Of a stretch of DNA of 64,000 nt, positions 8,901-16,564 are shown one piece after another. The notes below the pieces were generated by a model, which had not been told where the DNA came from, made no database searches, and saw only the letters and a list, made by a program, of their open reading frames with translations. The DNA comes from M1-B18 sp048264125 (GTDB lineage Bacteria; Bacillota; Clostridia; Peptostreptococcales; Natronincolaceae): NCBI GenBank assembly GCA_048264125.1, contig JBLXDM010000002.1, positions 372,001-436,000 of the forward strand. The letters are read 5' to 3'. Numbering within the stretch: the first letter of the stretch is position 1; the number at the start of each line of letters is the position of its first letter. Made by a program: the position numbers and the translations under genes.

Positions 8901-9059
8901 ATGCAGGCACCAATGGCAACAGTGGTTATAGGGGGCCTGATATTATCTACAGTATTGACTTTAGTGTTTGTTCCGGTGCTATATACCGTATTTGACGATC
9001 TTGCCATATCCACCAAGAGAAGATTCAAAAATCTGACCAGCTCAGTCACACAATCCTAA
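5943..9059 (+). CDS. RND family efflux permease (AcrB/SwrC-like)
   Basis: A proton-driven efflux pump of 1038 residues, full length for the HAE1/SwrC group. It starts with KKPVTITMIVLVVVLLGAIS (TM1), then a pore domain, a TM2-TM6 block, a second large extracellular loop and TM7-TM12. The TM4 signature reads GGLALAVGMLVDSAIVVLEN, with the proton-relay Asp at about residue 397; the second Asp of classic AcrB (DD) is Ser here, as in many Gram-positive RND pumps. The start is GTG 2 bases after the adaptor stop. The tetR gene follows 12 bases downstream, so the three genes form one operon. Drugs, detergents or lipopeptides are plausible substrates, by family analogy only. Confidence 0.93.
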   Translation: MNLSSFSVKKPVTITMIVLVVVLLGAISLSRLPIDLFPEMELPVAIVSTSYTGAGPQEMENLVTKRIEGAIATVGGIDNVSSISSQGSSIVIAQFNNGTNMEFAALEMREKIDMVKGLLPEDAAQPMVLKLDLNSMPIVEIALSTNGDLSGLQSLAEDSIKQRFERIDGVASVNIGGGYEREIEVLADPHVLSGYGLSTGQLAQYLAAANMNLPGGTVERGDQKLSIRVVGEFKSLDEVKNMPITLPTGEVLALRDIAQVQLAYKEVSTLSRVNGKDSISVSIQKQSGKNTVQVANLVLGEIETLRRDFPGVEFNVVADNSEMIKTAIDNVVKNVLMGSIFAILILYIFLKNIRSTLIIGIAIPISVIASFILLFFNGITLNMMTLGGLALAVGMLVDSAIVVLENIYRFRAEGLSKQEAAIKGSSEVAMAITASTLTTIAVFLPIAFIDGMVGTMFKEFAMTVTLSLGASLLVSITLIPMLSSKILTLEADENTRGTKKKKLDFIYRGFDRIFEKTEKLYKNLLTTSLKRRKLTLGISALIFVLSIASLVFVGFEYFPASDEGRLSVSVELPLGSKLENVNEIIGIVEEKVSALPEVDVIFTTVGASNNLMGNSTTSNAGTVSVNLVSLSERNRSTSEVVEEVRKITKDIPGAEFSVSAVSTMSIATTDPLSISIAGEDFTVLEEISNDFKAIIESVEGTREIKTSIGDAVPEVEVLVNKDNAAMYGLTAAQVATAVRGSASGTTATIYRYEGSELDVVIRAHGGITESLANLEQLSISTPTGVNIPLSQVASVNMVRGPVQINRDSQERAVTVSGQIVDRDIRSITADIEKQLVDYELPYGYSYNIGGENEQMNEAFSQLILALVLAIILIYMVMAAQFESLIYPFVIMFTIPLAFGGGALSLFLTGRAFGVTAFIGIIMLSGIVVNNGIVLIDYINILRNSGKTRDEAIIAAGPVRLRPILMTTLTTALGLIPLAIGIGEGSEMQAPMATVVIGGLILSTVLTLVFVPVLYTVFDDLAISTKRRFKNLTSSVTQS

Positions 9060-9071
9060 GAGGGTGATAAC

Positions 9072-9677
9072 ATGGAGGAGCTAAAGGATAAAAGACAAAG
9101 GGAGATCATGGAGGCGGCCCTGAAGGTCTTTGGAGAAAGCGGATTTTTCCAGGGCAAAATGGAGGCCATAGCCAAGGAGGCCGGCATAGGCAAGGCCACC
9201 ATCTATGAATACTTCAGCAGCAAGGCCGAGCTATTTCAGAGCATGCTGGTATACCATGTGGAGGAATATATCGAGGGTGCAAGAAAAACCATAAGCAAAG
9301 AGGCGGCCTTTAAGAATCGACTTAAGGGGCTGGCTGAATACAATATCAACTATGTCAGCAGCCATGCCACTACCCTAATGCAGGTCTTCGCACGACCAGA
9401 AAATATGTCTCGGGACCTGCTTCCCCCCTTCTTTAAGCTGAGGGCAATGATATGTAGCTTTATAGCTGAGCTAATACACTACGGCATACAGACAGGGGAG
9501 CTGCCCTCTGATATCGACATAGAGGTGGCCTCCTTGGTGATCATGGGGGCACTGAACGCCTCTATAGGAATAATGGGCACCTTAGACGGTAAAACTATTT
9601 CGAATAGATTTGAAGCGTCCTCAAAAACAGTAGATATTCTTATGTATGGTTTAAGTTATGGTAATTCACAATTATAA
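9072..9677 (+). CDS. TetR family transcriptional regulator
   Basis: 201 residues with the TetR N-terminal DNA-binding domain: RQREIMEAALKVFGESGF, then the helix-turn-helix MEAIAKEAGIGKATIYEYFS (about residues 31-50) and the typical KAELF. The C-terminal helical part is the ligand and dimer domain. It is the last gene of the RND operon and probably represses it, perhaps through the inverted repeat at 4640-4680; that target is inferred. A perfect terminator follows. Confidence 0.88.
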   Translation: MEELKDKRQREIMEAALKVFGESGFFQGKMEAIAKEAGIGKATIYEYFSSKAELFQSMLVYHVEEYIEGARKTISKEAAFKNRLKGLAEYNINYVSSHATTLMQVFARPENMSRDLLPPFFKLRAMICSFIAELIHYGIQTGELPSDIDIEVASLVIMGALNASIGIMGTLDGKTISNRFEASSKTVDILMYGLSYGNSQL

Positions 9678-9697
9678 TAAGCCCCTCATATTAGAGT

Positions 9698-9731
9698 AAA
9701 GGTCAGTGGATAATAATTTCCACTGACCTTT
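9698..9731. terminator. bidirectional terminator after the efflux operon
   Basis: AAGGTCAGTGGA (9699-9710) pairs perfectly with TCCACTGACCTT (9719-9730), followed by TATTTT. It separates the efflux operon from the convergent TolC-like pair. Confidence 0.88.
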
Positions 9732-9808
9732 ATTTTACTATATAATTATACAATTTAGATTCTAGCTTATTAAGTATCTACAGAATCCTATCCTAGAAGT
9801 ATCTCTAA

Positions 9809-10927
9809 CTAATAATATCTCATAAAAGAACTATACTGCATGTCATAGCTGACTAATCCCTCATTATAGACCCGTTCTGCATTAATAAGTTCTAGCTGCC
9901 CTTTTAGAAAATCTACACTGGAAGCCAACCCTAGCTTATATCTTGATTCTATTACTTTAAGATTATTCTCAGTTATAACAAGGTTATTTTTAGCAATTTT
10001 TATGTCCATCTGCTTATTTGCCATCTCAAAGTAAGCAATTATAACTTCGGTCTTTGTTTTATGCTTATAATCCTTAATTCTCAATTCAGTATTTTCTATA
10101 TCCTGCAGGGTTTTTTTGCTTGCCACCCCTGAGGTAGAATAATTTCTTTCTACATAAAGGATTTGATTATACTCTTCCAGAAGCTCAATATAGCCCTGAT
10201 ACGTATCATTATTTTCTAATTTATTCTCAACAAGAATGTCTATATCAATTGAGTCTAAAGCTATATAATCATTGTCTATCAATACTACCTGATTTTTAGT
10301 ACTGGGTATAAATAAGACCTCTGCGGAGCCTGTTATTAAATAATTAATGGAAAATAGCTTTAGTTGGTAATCATTTTCCGCTTTTTTAATATCACGCTCT
10401 ACCTCTTTTACACTAGTTTCATATGCCAGCAAATCCTTCTCTGGTAAAAGCCCTAGGCTAACCTCTGTAGATTTTTGACTGTAAACACTCTCTGCTATAT
10501 CCAAACTCTTCTTTAGGCTATTCAATACATTGTCCAAATTAATCACGTCAATATGTAACTGCTTCAAGCTGTTGTTTAATTCAAATACCTTATCTTCATA
10601 TTGCCGTTTTAATGATGCCAGCTTGTTTTTTTCCTTTATAGGGTTTACAAATACCTTTGTGGCATTATCCTGTCGTCTGCCCTCATAGTCATCATTTAAG
10701 TTATACTTCCATACCTTTGCCTCATATTCTGTATCTTCAATAATGGTCTCCTGGAGCTCTATTTGTCTTTTTATAGACAAGAGCTCTAAGTTGTTTTCCT
10801 GTAGCATTTCTTTACTTTCCTCTATATCCAATGCCTTAAAGTCTTCCGTGACAGCATAGCTTGACAAGGAAAAAATAAGATAAATTGAAAATATAAAAAG
10901 TATCGTGAGCTTTCCCTTACATCTCAT
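9809..10927 (-). CDS. TolC-like coiled-coil protein, second of pair
   Basis: 372 residues with a signal peptide (ILFIFSIYLIFSLSSYAV) and long amphipathic helices. The C-terminal motif NLKVIESRYKLGLASSVDFL is the classic TolC/outer-membrane efflux protein repeat; an internal half-repeat with EVSLGLLPEKDLLAYE occurs around residue 155. TolC proteins form trans-envelope helical barrels in diderm bacteria; in monoderm Firmicutes their role is unclear. The ATG follows the stop of the preceding paralogue by one base and has an AAGGAGG ribosome binding site inside that gene, so the two are coupled. It is shorter than Gram-negative TolC (about 430-490 residues), and no beta-barrel strands are obvious. 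Confidence 0.75.
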   Translation of the reverse strand: MRCKGKLTILFIFSIYLIFSLSSYAVTEDFKALDIEESKEMLQENNLELLSIKRQIELQETIIEDTEYEAKVWKYNLNDDYEGRRQDNATKVFVNPIKEKNKLASLKRQYEDKVFELNNSLKQLHIDVINLDNVLNSLKKSLDIAESVYSQKSTEVSLGLLPEKDLLAYETSVKEVERDIKKAENDYQLKLFSINYLITGSAEVLFIPSTKNQVVLIDNDYIALDSIDIDILVENKLENNDTYQGYIELLEEYNQILYVERNYSTSGVASKKTLQDIENTELRIKDYKHKTKTEVIIAYFEMANKQMDIKIAKNNLVITENNLKVIESRYKLGLASSVDFLKGQLELINAERVYNEGLVSYDMQYSSFMRYY

Positions 10928-10928
10928 A

Positions 10929-12086
10929 TTAGTTGCCTCCTTGTATCAATAATCCCTGCTTAATTAATAAATCAAACTTTCTAAAGGTAAGATTTCTGCC
11001 TTCAATAGTGTTCTCTAAATCTATTTCCGATTGAAGTAGCTGGATTTCAAAGCTTATAATATCCACCTCAGTAATCAGACCCAACTCCTTCATAACCTTC
11101 ATATCCTCCAGCTTTTCATTATTGCTTTTAATCCGCTCTTCATTGATCATTATATTGTTTTCATATAGCTTTAGTTGCTGAAAATAGTCAGATACAGCTT
11201 GTATAACCTTTTGCTTACTTTCAGTGCTTTTTGCTTCAGCATCTGAAAGCCTTTTATGATAGTCTATATAGTCCGATCCAAGCATTAGGTTTTTATAGGC
11301 TTCTATATAAATTCCTTCGTCTATAAGTGCCTCCATCATTGTATCCGCTAAAAACATATCTCTGCTTATCAGCAAAGCTTCATCTAAATAGTCCTCAAAA
11401 TCCCCTAAACGCTCCGGTGGATTGATAGGAATTCCTACCATACGTATCGGTTCATAAAATTCAAAGTCCGACATATAAATCAGTTGGAGCTCTAAAATTC
11501 TTATATTATTTTTTAATTTTTCTTTGTTATAATATAGGTTCTCTAGATTGGATTCTGCTTGAACTAAATCATTATACGAAATATTTCCTAGCTCAAAACT
11601 CTTTTCTGCAGCCCTATATCTCTTCTCGGTTTGCAATATGTATTTGTCGTACAACTCTACTTGTTTATTAAGTAAGGCAATATTCGATAAAATCGCATCA
11701 ACTTGATATTGTAAGCTATAGCTCAAGGTATCGTATGTCAGTACCAATGAATCTAGTTGAACCGTAAGTCTTTTGGGAGTTATAAAATTTGGGAGAACGT
11801 AGTTATAATATAATCCGTTGCGTAACGGATCTGTTGCTGTTCTTTCACCCATTAAAATCATTTGATTCTGAAATCTCTTTAACTGACTTATAGAATCATC
11901 TAAATCCTCGATTGACTGTTTTAATCCTCTAATTTCATTTGAATTTTCAACAATCCTATGTTTTAGTTCTGGTACTCCTATTTCCGGAAGCACCTCCTGA
12001 GCAAATGAAAATTGTAAAAAAACAAAGAATGTTAGGATTGCTATTATAACATATGGCTTGCTCAAATTTTTTATAAAACGAAGCAT
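10929..12086 (-). CDS. TolC-like coiled-coil protein, first of pair
   Basis: 385 residues; a signal peptide (about residues 1-29, ending FSFAQ) precedes extended coiled-coil helices. Two half-repeats are visible: ELGNISYNDLVQAESNLENL (middle) and ELGLITEVDIISFEIQLLQS (C-terminal), the turn motif of TolC-type proteins. It is the first gene of a two-gene operon with its paralogue. The ribosome binding site is GGGAGGAG. The pair converges with the RND adaptor/pump operon across a shared terminator. A joint efflux or envelope complex is attractive but is only inferred from proximity. Confidence 0.72.
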   Translation of the reverse strand: MLRFIKNLSKPYVIIAILTFFVFLQFSFAQEVLPEIGVPELKHRIVENSNEIRGLKQSIEDLDDSISQLKRFQNQMILMGERTATDPLRNGLYYNYVLPNFITPKRLTVQLDSLVLTYDTLSYSLQYQVDAILSNIALLNKQVELYDKYILQTEKRYRAAEKSFELGNISYNDLVQAESNLENLYYNKEKLKNNIRILELQLIYMSDFEFYEPIRMVGIPINPPERLGDFEDYLDEALLISRDMFLADTMMEALIDEGIYIEAYKNLMLGSDYIDYHKRLSDAEAKSTESKQKVIQAVSDYFQQLKLYENNIMINEERIKSNNEKLEDMKVMKELGLITEVDIISFEIQLLQSEIDLENTIEGRNLTFRKFDLLIKQGLLIQGGN

Positions 12087-12213
12087 TTAAGACTCCTCCC
12101 TGGTTTTATTTCAACCTACCAGCAATATTTACTGCTAATTATAATTATAGCTTAAACTTTGCTTAAAATATGCATTTTTATTAAAATTTAAGATTTATGT
12201 ATACCTTATAAAG

Positions 12214-12246
12214 CAAAAAAAGCAGGGAAAATAATCTCCTGCTTTC
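12214..12246 (-). terminator. terminator of the lipoprotein gene
   Basis: On the minus strand AGCAGGA pairs with TCCCTGCT and is followed by seven T residues. It lies just after the stop of the 138-residue lipoprotein. Confidence 0.8.
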
Positions 12247-12251
12247 TTAAG

Positions 12252-12668
12252 CTATTTTGAATTTATAACCATCATTGTACCCTCAGCCGTCTTATTAACC
12301 GTCATTGCTGCCATATGATCATCCTTCGCTACGCCTAAACCGTTAGGTTTTTCATCAATAGTAACTGACCAACCGTCCTGCTTTAATATTTCTTCGTATT
12401 TTACGAAAAAGGTTTCGTATTCAGCATCGGGAATAGTATAAAATGCATAATCTCCGCTTTCTGGACTGCCTTTTTGTAGTTCCTTAAGTACCATACTGGG
12501 ATGCTTTGGTAAATATGGAAATTCATCAGTATAGGTGATTTCTACAGGAGGGTTTTCCTGTGGGTTTTCCTGCGGGTTTTCAATTGGCTCCTGAGGAGTT
12601 CCTGAACAGCCAACTATAGATAATACTAGTGATAAAACTAATATTGTAGCCAAAAAAATCTTCTTCAT
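12252..12668 (-). CDS. small lipoprotein, unknown function
   Basis: 138 residues with a clear lipoprotein signal (VLSLVLSIVGC, lipobox cysteine at residue 21). A low-complexity linker with repeated NPQE units follows, then a compact domain of about 95 residues that starts YTDEFPYLPKHPSMVL. The C-terminal domain has the feel of small substrate-binding or stress lipoproteins, but I recognise no family. It is monocistronic with its own terminator. It would be anchored on the outer face of the membrane beneath the S-layer. Confidence 0.7.
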   Translation of the reverse strand: MKKIFLATILVLSLVLSIVGCSGTPQEPIENPQENPQENPPVEITYTDEFPYLPKHPSMVLKELQKGSPESGDYAFYTIPDAEYETFFVKYEEILKQDGWSVTIDEKPNGLGVAKDDHMAAMTVNKTAEGTMMVINSK

Positions 12669-12885
12669 GTGTGTACCTCCATTTTTTAAAACTGTAATCT
12701 TTAGACTATTACTAGCTATTTACATGTCTTTATTTATTTTAGCATTACTTTATTATTATATCAAGTAATGACAATACAATTCATTATTAACTAAATTTTA
12801 TAAAGATTATTCTGTTTTATAAGAATAAAGCCTAGGGCAGATATTGTGTGCCATCTGCACCAGATACAGATATTTATTTTATTAA

Positions 12886-12921
12886 TAAAACAAGGGAAGC
12901 CACTATTGGCCTCCCTGTTTT
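12886..12921 (-). terminator. terminator of the S-layer gene
   Basis: AAAACA, AGGGA, GCCA (12887-12902) pair with TGGC, TCCC, TGTTTT (12907-12921) with one mismatch. It lies 31 bases downstream of the S-layer protein stop codon. The 217 bases between this hairpin and the lipoprotein gene show nothing recognisable. Confidence 0.75.
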
Positions 12922-12952
12922 TATTAGGTGTTAAGTTGTTTGTATAGTTCCC

Positions 12953-15826
12953 TTATGGTGCTAATACTGTAATTTCAATAGTTTTCATCAAACCATTATT
13001 CGTGATTCCTGTTACACGAACCACACCAGCAGTAGCTGCAGTTGCAGTTGTAATAGTTCCATCTGCAGCAACTCCAAGTGTCACTGTTCCATTAACAACA
13101 TCTACAACATAGTTAGCTGGAGTCATGCCGTAAGTTCCATAAGAATCAGTTACTCTGAAGTATGCGTTAGCGGTTGTAGTCGAATCACCTACACTATCGT
13201 ACATAGCAAATGATTTTGTAACTAAAGCTAAGAAATCAGCATTTGATAAAGTAATCTTATCTTCTGTAGTTGATCTTGTCACTATAGTAGTAGCAACTGG
13301 AGCAACGCTTGAAGAGGTTAATTCTGCAGTTAATGCATTTACACCACCATTGTGGAATACATTTACTGCTACAACTGTCTTTTCAGAAGTCTTATTAGTA
13401 AGAGCTAATGACTTAGCACCAATTTCAACAGCGTCATAAGCAGCTGGGAAAGTAGCTAATACATCAAAGTCGTTTGAATTTCCTACTGAAGCACTGATTA
13501 TTGGAGTGCCAGCTAATAATACTTTTGCTCCGCTTGCAGTCTTACCAAATACCTCTGCAGTAGCAGCATAAGCTTGCTCTTTATCTGTAGAAGTACCCGC
13601 AGCGTAGATTGCCTTGTCAGTAATTTCCATAGTGTAATCTACTATATCAGCAGTTTTGATAACAGATACAGAAAGAGCGCCTGTGCTAAGAGTTTTACCA
13701 GCAACAACATCTTCTAGCTCAAACTTAATAGTGTCAGCACCACCTGTTGGAGCATTAGCTGTAAGTGTTAAATCTGTAGCTGAATTTAAAACAGCTGTTC
13801 CTAAAGTAACATTTCCTGTTTGGTTAGTTACGTTAATTCTATAAGCAGTACCAGTATTGAATACGGCATTCACTTTAGAAGCTGACATTACTCTATCATA
13901 TTGGTCATATACAGTGATTCCACCTGGTGTTTGACCGTTAAAGTTGATCTTTTGAATTGCACCATTTTCCATAGCAGCAACTATCTTAGAAGAATCAATT
14001 ACTATTCTGCTTGGCTTAGCAGCGTCTTGAACATTGATGTTGATTGTGCTCATTTTACCAGTAGCAGGAACTACAACTGATAATTGAACTAAACCTTTTG
14101 TACCAACTGAAATCATTTTGAATTTAGCTGATCCGTCAACATTCTTTTCTAAAGTAACCCCTGTTGGAGAAACTTTACCTACGATATCCGCATGTCTTGT
14201 TACTCTGTTTCCAAATTGATCATATGCTTCAAATTGGATGTCAGGAGTCTCACCTGTAGATACTGTAGTAGCAGGTGCAAGTAAAGTTACAGAGTTAAGC
14301 ACCTTAGCTTTTACTACAGTTGTTTGTACTGATGAAGAAGTACCAGCAAAAGTCATTGCAGTAATTGTTACAGGCATATCCATTACTAAAGAAGCACCGG
14401 ATAAAGCTTTAACTTCAACAGCTGCATTTTTAGTATTAGCAGGATCTCTAACAATTTGAACACTAACAATACCAGGTAATGACACTACTAAATCAGTAGT
14501 TCCTGCATTGTTGAAAATCAGACCGCCAGTTATTAAATCATAATCCTTAGTTTCATTTCCGCTCATATCCTTAGCAGTAAAAGGAATATAGTATATGCTT
14601 GTTACATCATTTTCTACAAGCTTAACATTTTCAACTGATCCTAACTCGAAGGATGAAAGTGTTCCTACTGCGCTTGCAGTTGGTAATGTAACTGTTGCAG
14701 AAATACCAGAAGTAGTGTCATAAACTACAATTGAGATATTAGGAAATTGAATTAGTGGATTTCCACCTGGTGTAAGGGTAATTGTACCATTACGTCCTAC
14801 AACGCTACCACCTGCAGCTACAGCTCCAGATTGGAAAGTCATGTTATTAGCTAAATAGCTAGTTGTAATATCATTGTCGTATTGGTCAAATACTTTGTAG
14901 GTAACGAAACCAACACCAGTTGATAAGTTTACTGCTACGTTTTTGCTAGTAAACTCAATTCTTGAAACTTTTTGTGGAGTTATTGTAATGCTTTCAGAAG
15001 CAACTACTTGTGCATCAGCAGATACAGAAACCACGAAGCTTGCATCAGCAAGATTAGCTGAGCTAGCTAAAGTAGCTACAGTTTTATCTTCGTTCCAAGT
15101 TGTTGTAACTGAAAGTTCGGAAGTAAGTCTCTTTACAGAGAAAGTAACTTTATCTTCTTCAGTAACTGGTCTATTGAACTCAACTTGGAATGATTTAGCA
15201 GTGTTAGCCTTGATAGAATCAACAGCTAATACTGATACTAAATCGAATCCAGGTAATTCTAAAGAAGCACCTAAAGAAGTTTTGCTGTCGTTAGCTAAAG
15301 GAGCATTTAAAGCAGATAATGTAGCTTCAGCCATAACGCCTCTGCTAGCCTTAGCTTCAAAGTTTACACCAGTAGCAACTAAGCCTAATTCAACAGCTAA
15401 AGTTTCAGCCTTATCCCAAGCATCTTCATGTCCAAGTGCTCTTAAAAGGAAAGTAGCTAATTCTTTTACTGTTAACTCTTGGTCAAAACCAAATTTGTTG
15501 TCGCCAATACCGTTTGTTAAGCCTTCAACTTGAGCCCAACCGATGAATGTTTTGTAATAATCATCAGTTATGTCAGTGTAAGCTGATGGTATCGGGAATT
15601 TAGAAGCTTCGTCTTCTGCTCCCATCAATCTTGATAATAAAACGATAATGTCTTGTCTGTTTAATACTGTGTCTAACATTAGGTTTCCTTGAGCATCGCC
15701 CTTAAGAACACCTAACTCTTTTAGCACTTGGCCTGCATTATTTTCAGCTGTTGTAGCTGCAAATGCAAAACCGAAGCTTCCTAGTACCATTGAAAGCACT
15801 AGAACTAAAGCTAAAATTTTCTTCAT
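12953..15826 (-). CDS. major S-layer-like protein with SLH and Ig-like repeats
   Basis: 957 residues. A signal peptide (about 1-23, ending GFAFA) is followed by SLH-type repeats over about residues 28-190, which in the family bind pyruvylated secondary cell-wall polymer. The rest is a chain of beta-rich bacterial Ig-like modules, low in Cys and rich in Thr/Val/Ala. A very strong ribosome binding site (AGGAGGAAGACATA before ATG), a good promoter with a 5'-end hairpin, a private terminator and a restricted, A/T-ending codon choice all suggest very high expression. That fits the main S-layer subunit. It could instead be one of several abundant surface proteins. Confidence 0.82.
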   Translation of the reverse strand: MKKILALVLVLSMVLGSFGFAFAATTAENNAGQVLKELGVLKGDAQGNLMLDTVLNRQDIIVLLSRLMGAEDEASKFPIPSAYTDITDDYYKTFIGWAQVEGLTNGIGDNKFGFDQELTVKELATFLLRALGHEDAWDKAETLAVELGLVATGVNFEAKASRGVMAEATLSALNAPLANDSKTSLGASLELPGFDLVSVLAVDSIKANTAKSFQVEFNRPVTEEDKVTFSVKRLTSELSVTTTWNEDKTVATLASSANLADASFVVSVSADAQVVASESITITPQKVSRIEFTSKNVAVNLSTGVGFVTYKVFDQYDNDITTSYLANNMTFQSGAVAAGGSVVGRNGTITLTPGGNPLIQFPNISIVVYDTTSGISATVTLPTASAVGTLSSFELGSVENVKLVENDVTSIYYIPFTAKDMSGNETKDYDLITGGLIFNNAGTTDLVVSLPGIVSVQIVRDPANTKNAAVEVKALSGASLVMDMPVTITAMTFAGTSSSVQTTVVKAKVLNSVTLLAPATTVSTGETPDIQFEAYDQFGNRVTRHADIVGKVSPTGVTLEKNVDGSAKFKMISVGTKGLVQLSVVVPATGKMSTININVQDAAKPSRIVIDSSKIVAAMENGAIQKINFNGQTPGGITVYDQYDRVMSASKVNAVFNTGTAYRINVTNQTGNVTLGTAVLNSATDLTLTANAPTGGADTIKFELEDVVAGKTLSTGALSVSVIKTADIVDYTMEITDKAIYAAGTSTDKEQAYAATAEVFGKTASGAKVLLAGTPIISASVGNSNDFDVLATFPAAYDAVEIGAKSLALTNKTSEKTVVAVNVFHNGGVNALTAELTSSSVAPVATTIVTRSTTEDKITLSNADFLALVTKSFAMYDSVGDSTTTANAYFRVTDSYGTYGMTPANYVVDVVNGTVTLGVAADGTITTATAATAGVVRVTGITNNGLMKTIEITVLAP

Positions 15827-15927
15827 TATGTCTTCCTCCTTTTTATTTTACATTTCTTCTGAAGTGAGTTAAGTTTGAGAGGAGGCCGTAACTCTCTTCT
15901 ACTAACCAGCCAACTCTTAAAATTTAT

Positions 15928-15997
15928 AGAAGCGGTTTCACGTATGTAGCCGCATTCTATAGTGTTGATTATAACATTGACACAATTGCTTGGTCAA
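15928..15997 (-). promoter_or_regulatory. S-layer gene promoter and 5'-terminal hairpin
   Basis: On the minus strand TTGACC (15992-15997), an 18-base spacer and TATAAT (15968-15973) predict a start near 15961. The transcript would open directly with a ten-pair hairpin (15926-15960, one bulge), a layout known to protect stable mRNAs. The 5' leader is then about 135 bases. A second TATAAT-like box lies further upstream near 16067-16072. Confidence 0.6.
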
Positions 15998-16440
15998 TGT
16001 CCGAAGCGCAGATGTAATAAAATTGTAATACTACAACTGATCAACTGTAACCGCCTCTTCACATTTACATTATACACGCGAAAGCGACAAATTACCATTA
16101 CAGTTGTATTACAACTTCTTTGCACTCCTGTAACACCGAAGTCAGAGTTTTCCAACTTTTCTTGTCCAATAAATATTATTCTATACATCTGGAAAAATTC
16201 CTCTTTTTTCAACGAAAAATCTTTAATTATCCTTATTAGCCTGTCCATCAAGATAAATACCCTAAACAAAGTAATTTAAACTGTCAGAAGTACTATCAAG
16301 GCAATCAAAATTGACTGATTTGTAAGGATTAGTGAATGATTATACTCTATGAAATTAGGTCTTCAGATGTATATTCCATTTTTACAGACAGAATTATATG
16401 TATTCTATATATTTTTTAAATTTCCTGCTGGAATTTAAAA
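15998..16440. other. long intergenic region upstream of the S-layer gene
   Basis: About 440 AT-rich bases between the S-layer promoter and the pyrG terminator. Open frames on both strands here have no ribosome binding site and no recognisable protein features, so I call no gene. It may hold further promoters or regulator sites for the S-layer gene. Confidence 0.5.
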
Positions 16441-16441
16441 A

Positions 16442-16475
16442 TAGTGAATATTGAATAGCAAGTAGTTAATAGTGG
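16442..16475 (+). repeat. TAGTGAATAG-type intergenic repeat
   Basis: Tandem imperfect units (ATAGTGAATATTGAATAGCA then AGTAGTTAATAGTGG) on one side of the pyrG terminator. An inverted copy lies on the other side at 16540-16564. Confidence 0.6.
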
Positions 16476-16486
16476 AAAAGATAATA

Positions 16487-16526
16487 AAAAACACGCCTTG
16501 ATTTCGTTGGAATCAAGGTGTGTTTT
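16487..16526 (-). terminator. pyrG terminator
   Basis: AAAACACGCCTTGATT pairs with AATCAAGGTGTGTTTT around a 7-base loop, with a T-run on the minus strand. It lies 30 bases after the pyrG stop. Confidence 0.85.
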
Positions 16527-16539
16527 CATTAAACACATC

Positions 16540-16564
16540 CACTATTCTCTATAAACTATTCACT
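16540..16564 (-). repeat. TAGTGAATAG-type repeat, inverted copy at the pyrG stop
   Basis: On the minus strand AGTGAATAGTTTATAGAGAA then TAGTG. Its first bases encode the last pyrG codons and the TAG stop (16556-16558). Confidence 0.6.

Noticed and set aside
14943..15533. 196-codon plus-strand ORF inside the S-layer gene
   Set aside because: It is antisense to the clearly coding SLH region, has no ribosome binding site and no protein-like features; it is a shadow caused by codon bias.
15962..16279. Plus- and minus-strand ORFs in the S-layer upstream region
   Set aside because: They have no ribosome binding site or recognisable domain, and they overlap the predicted S-layer promoter.
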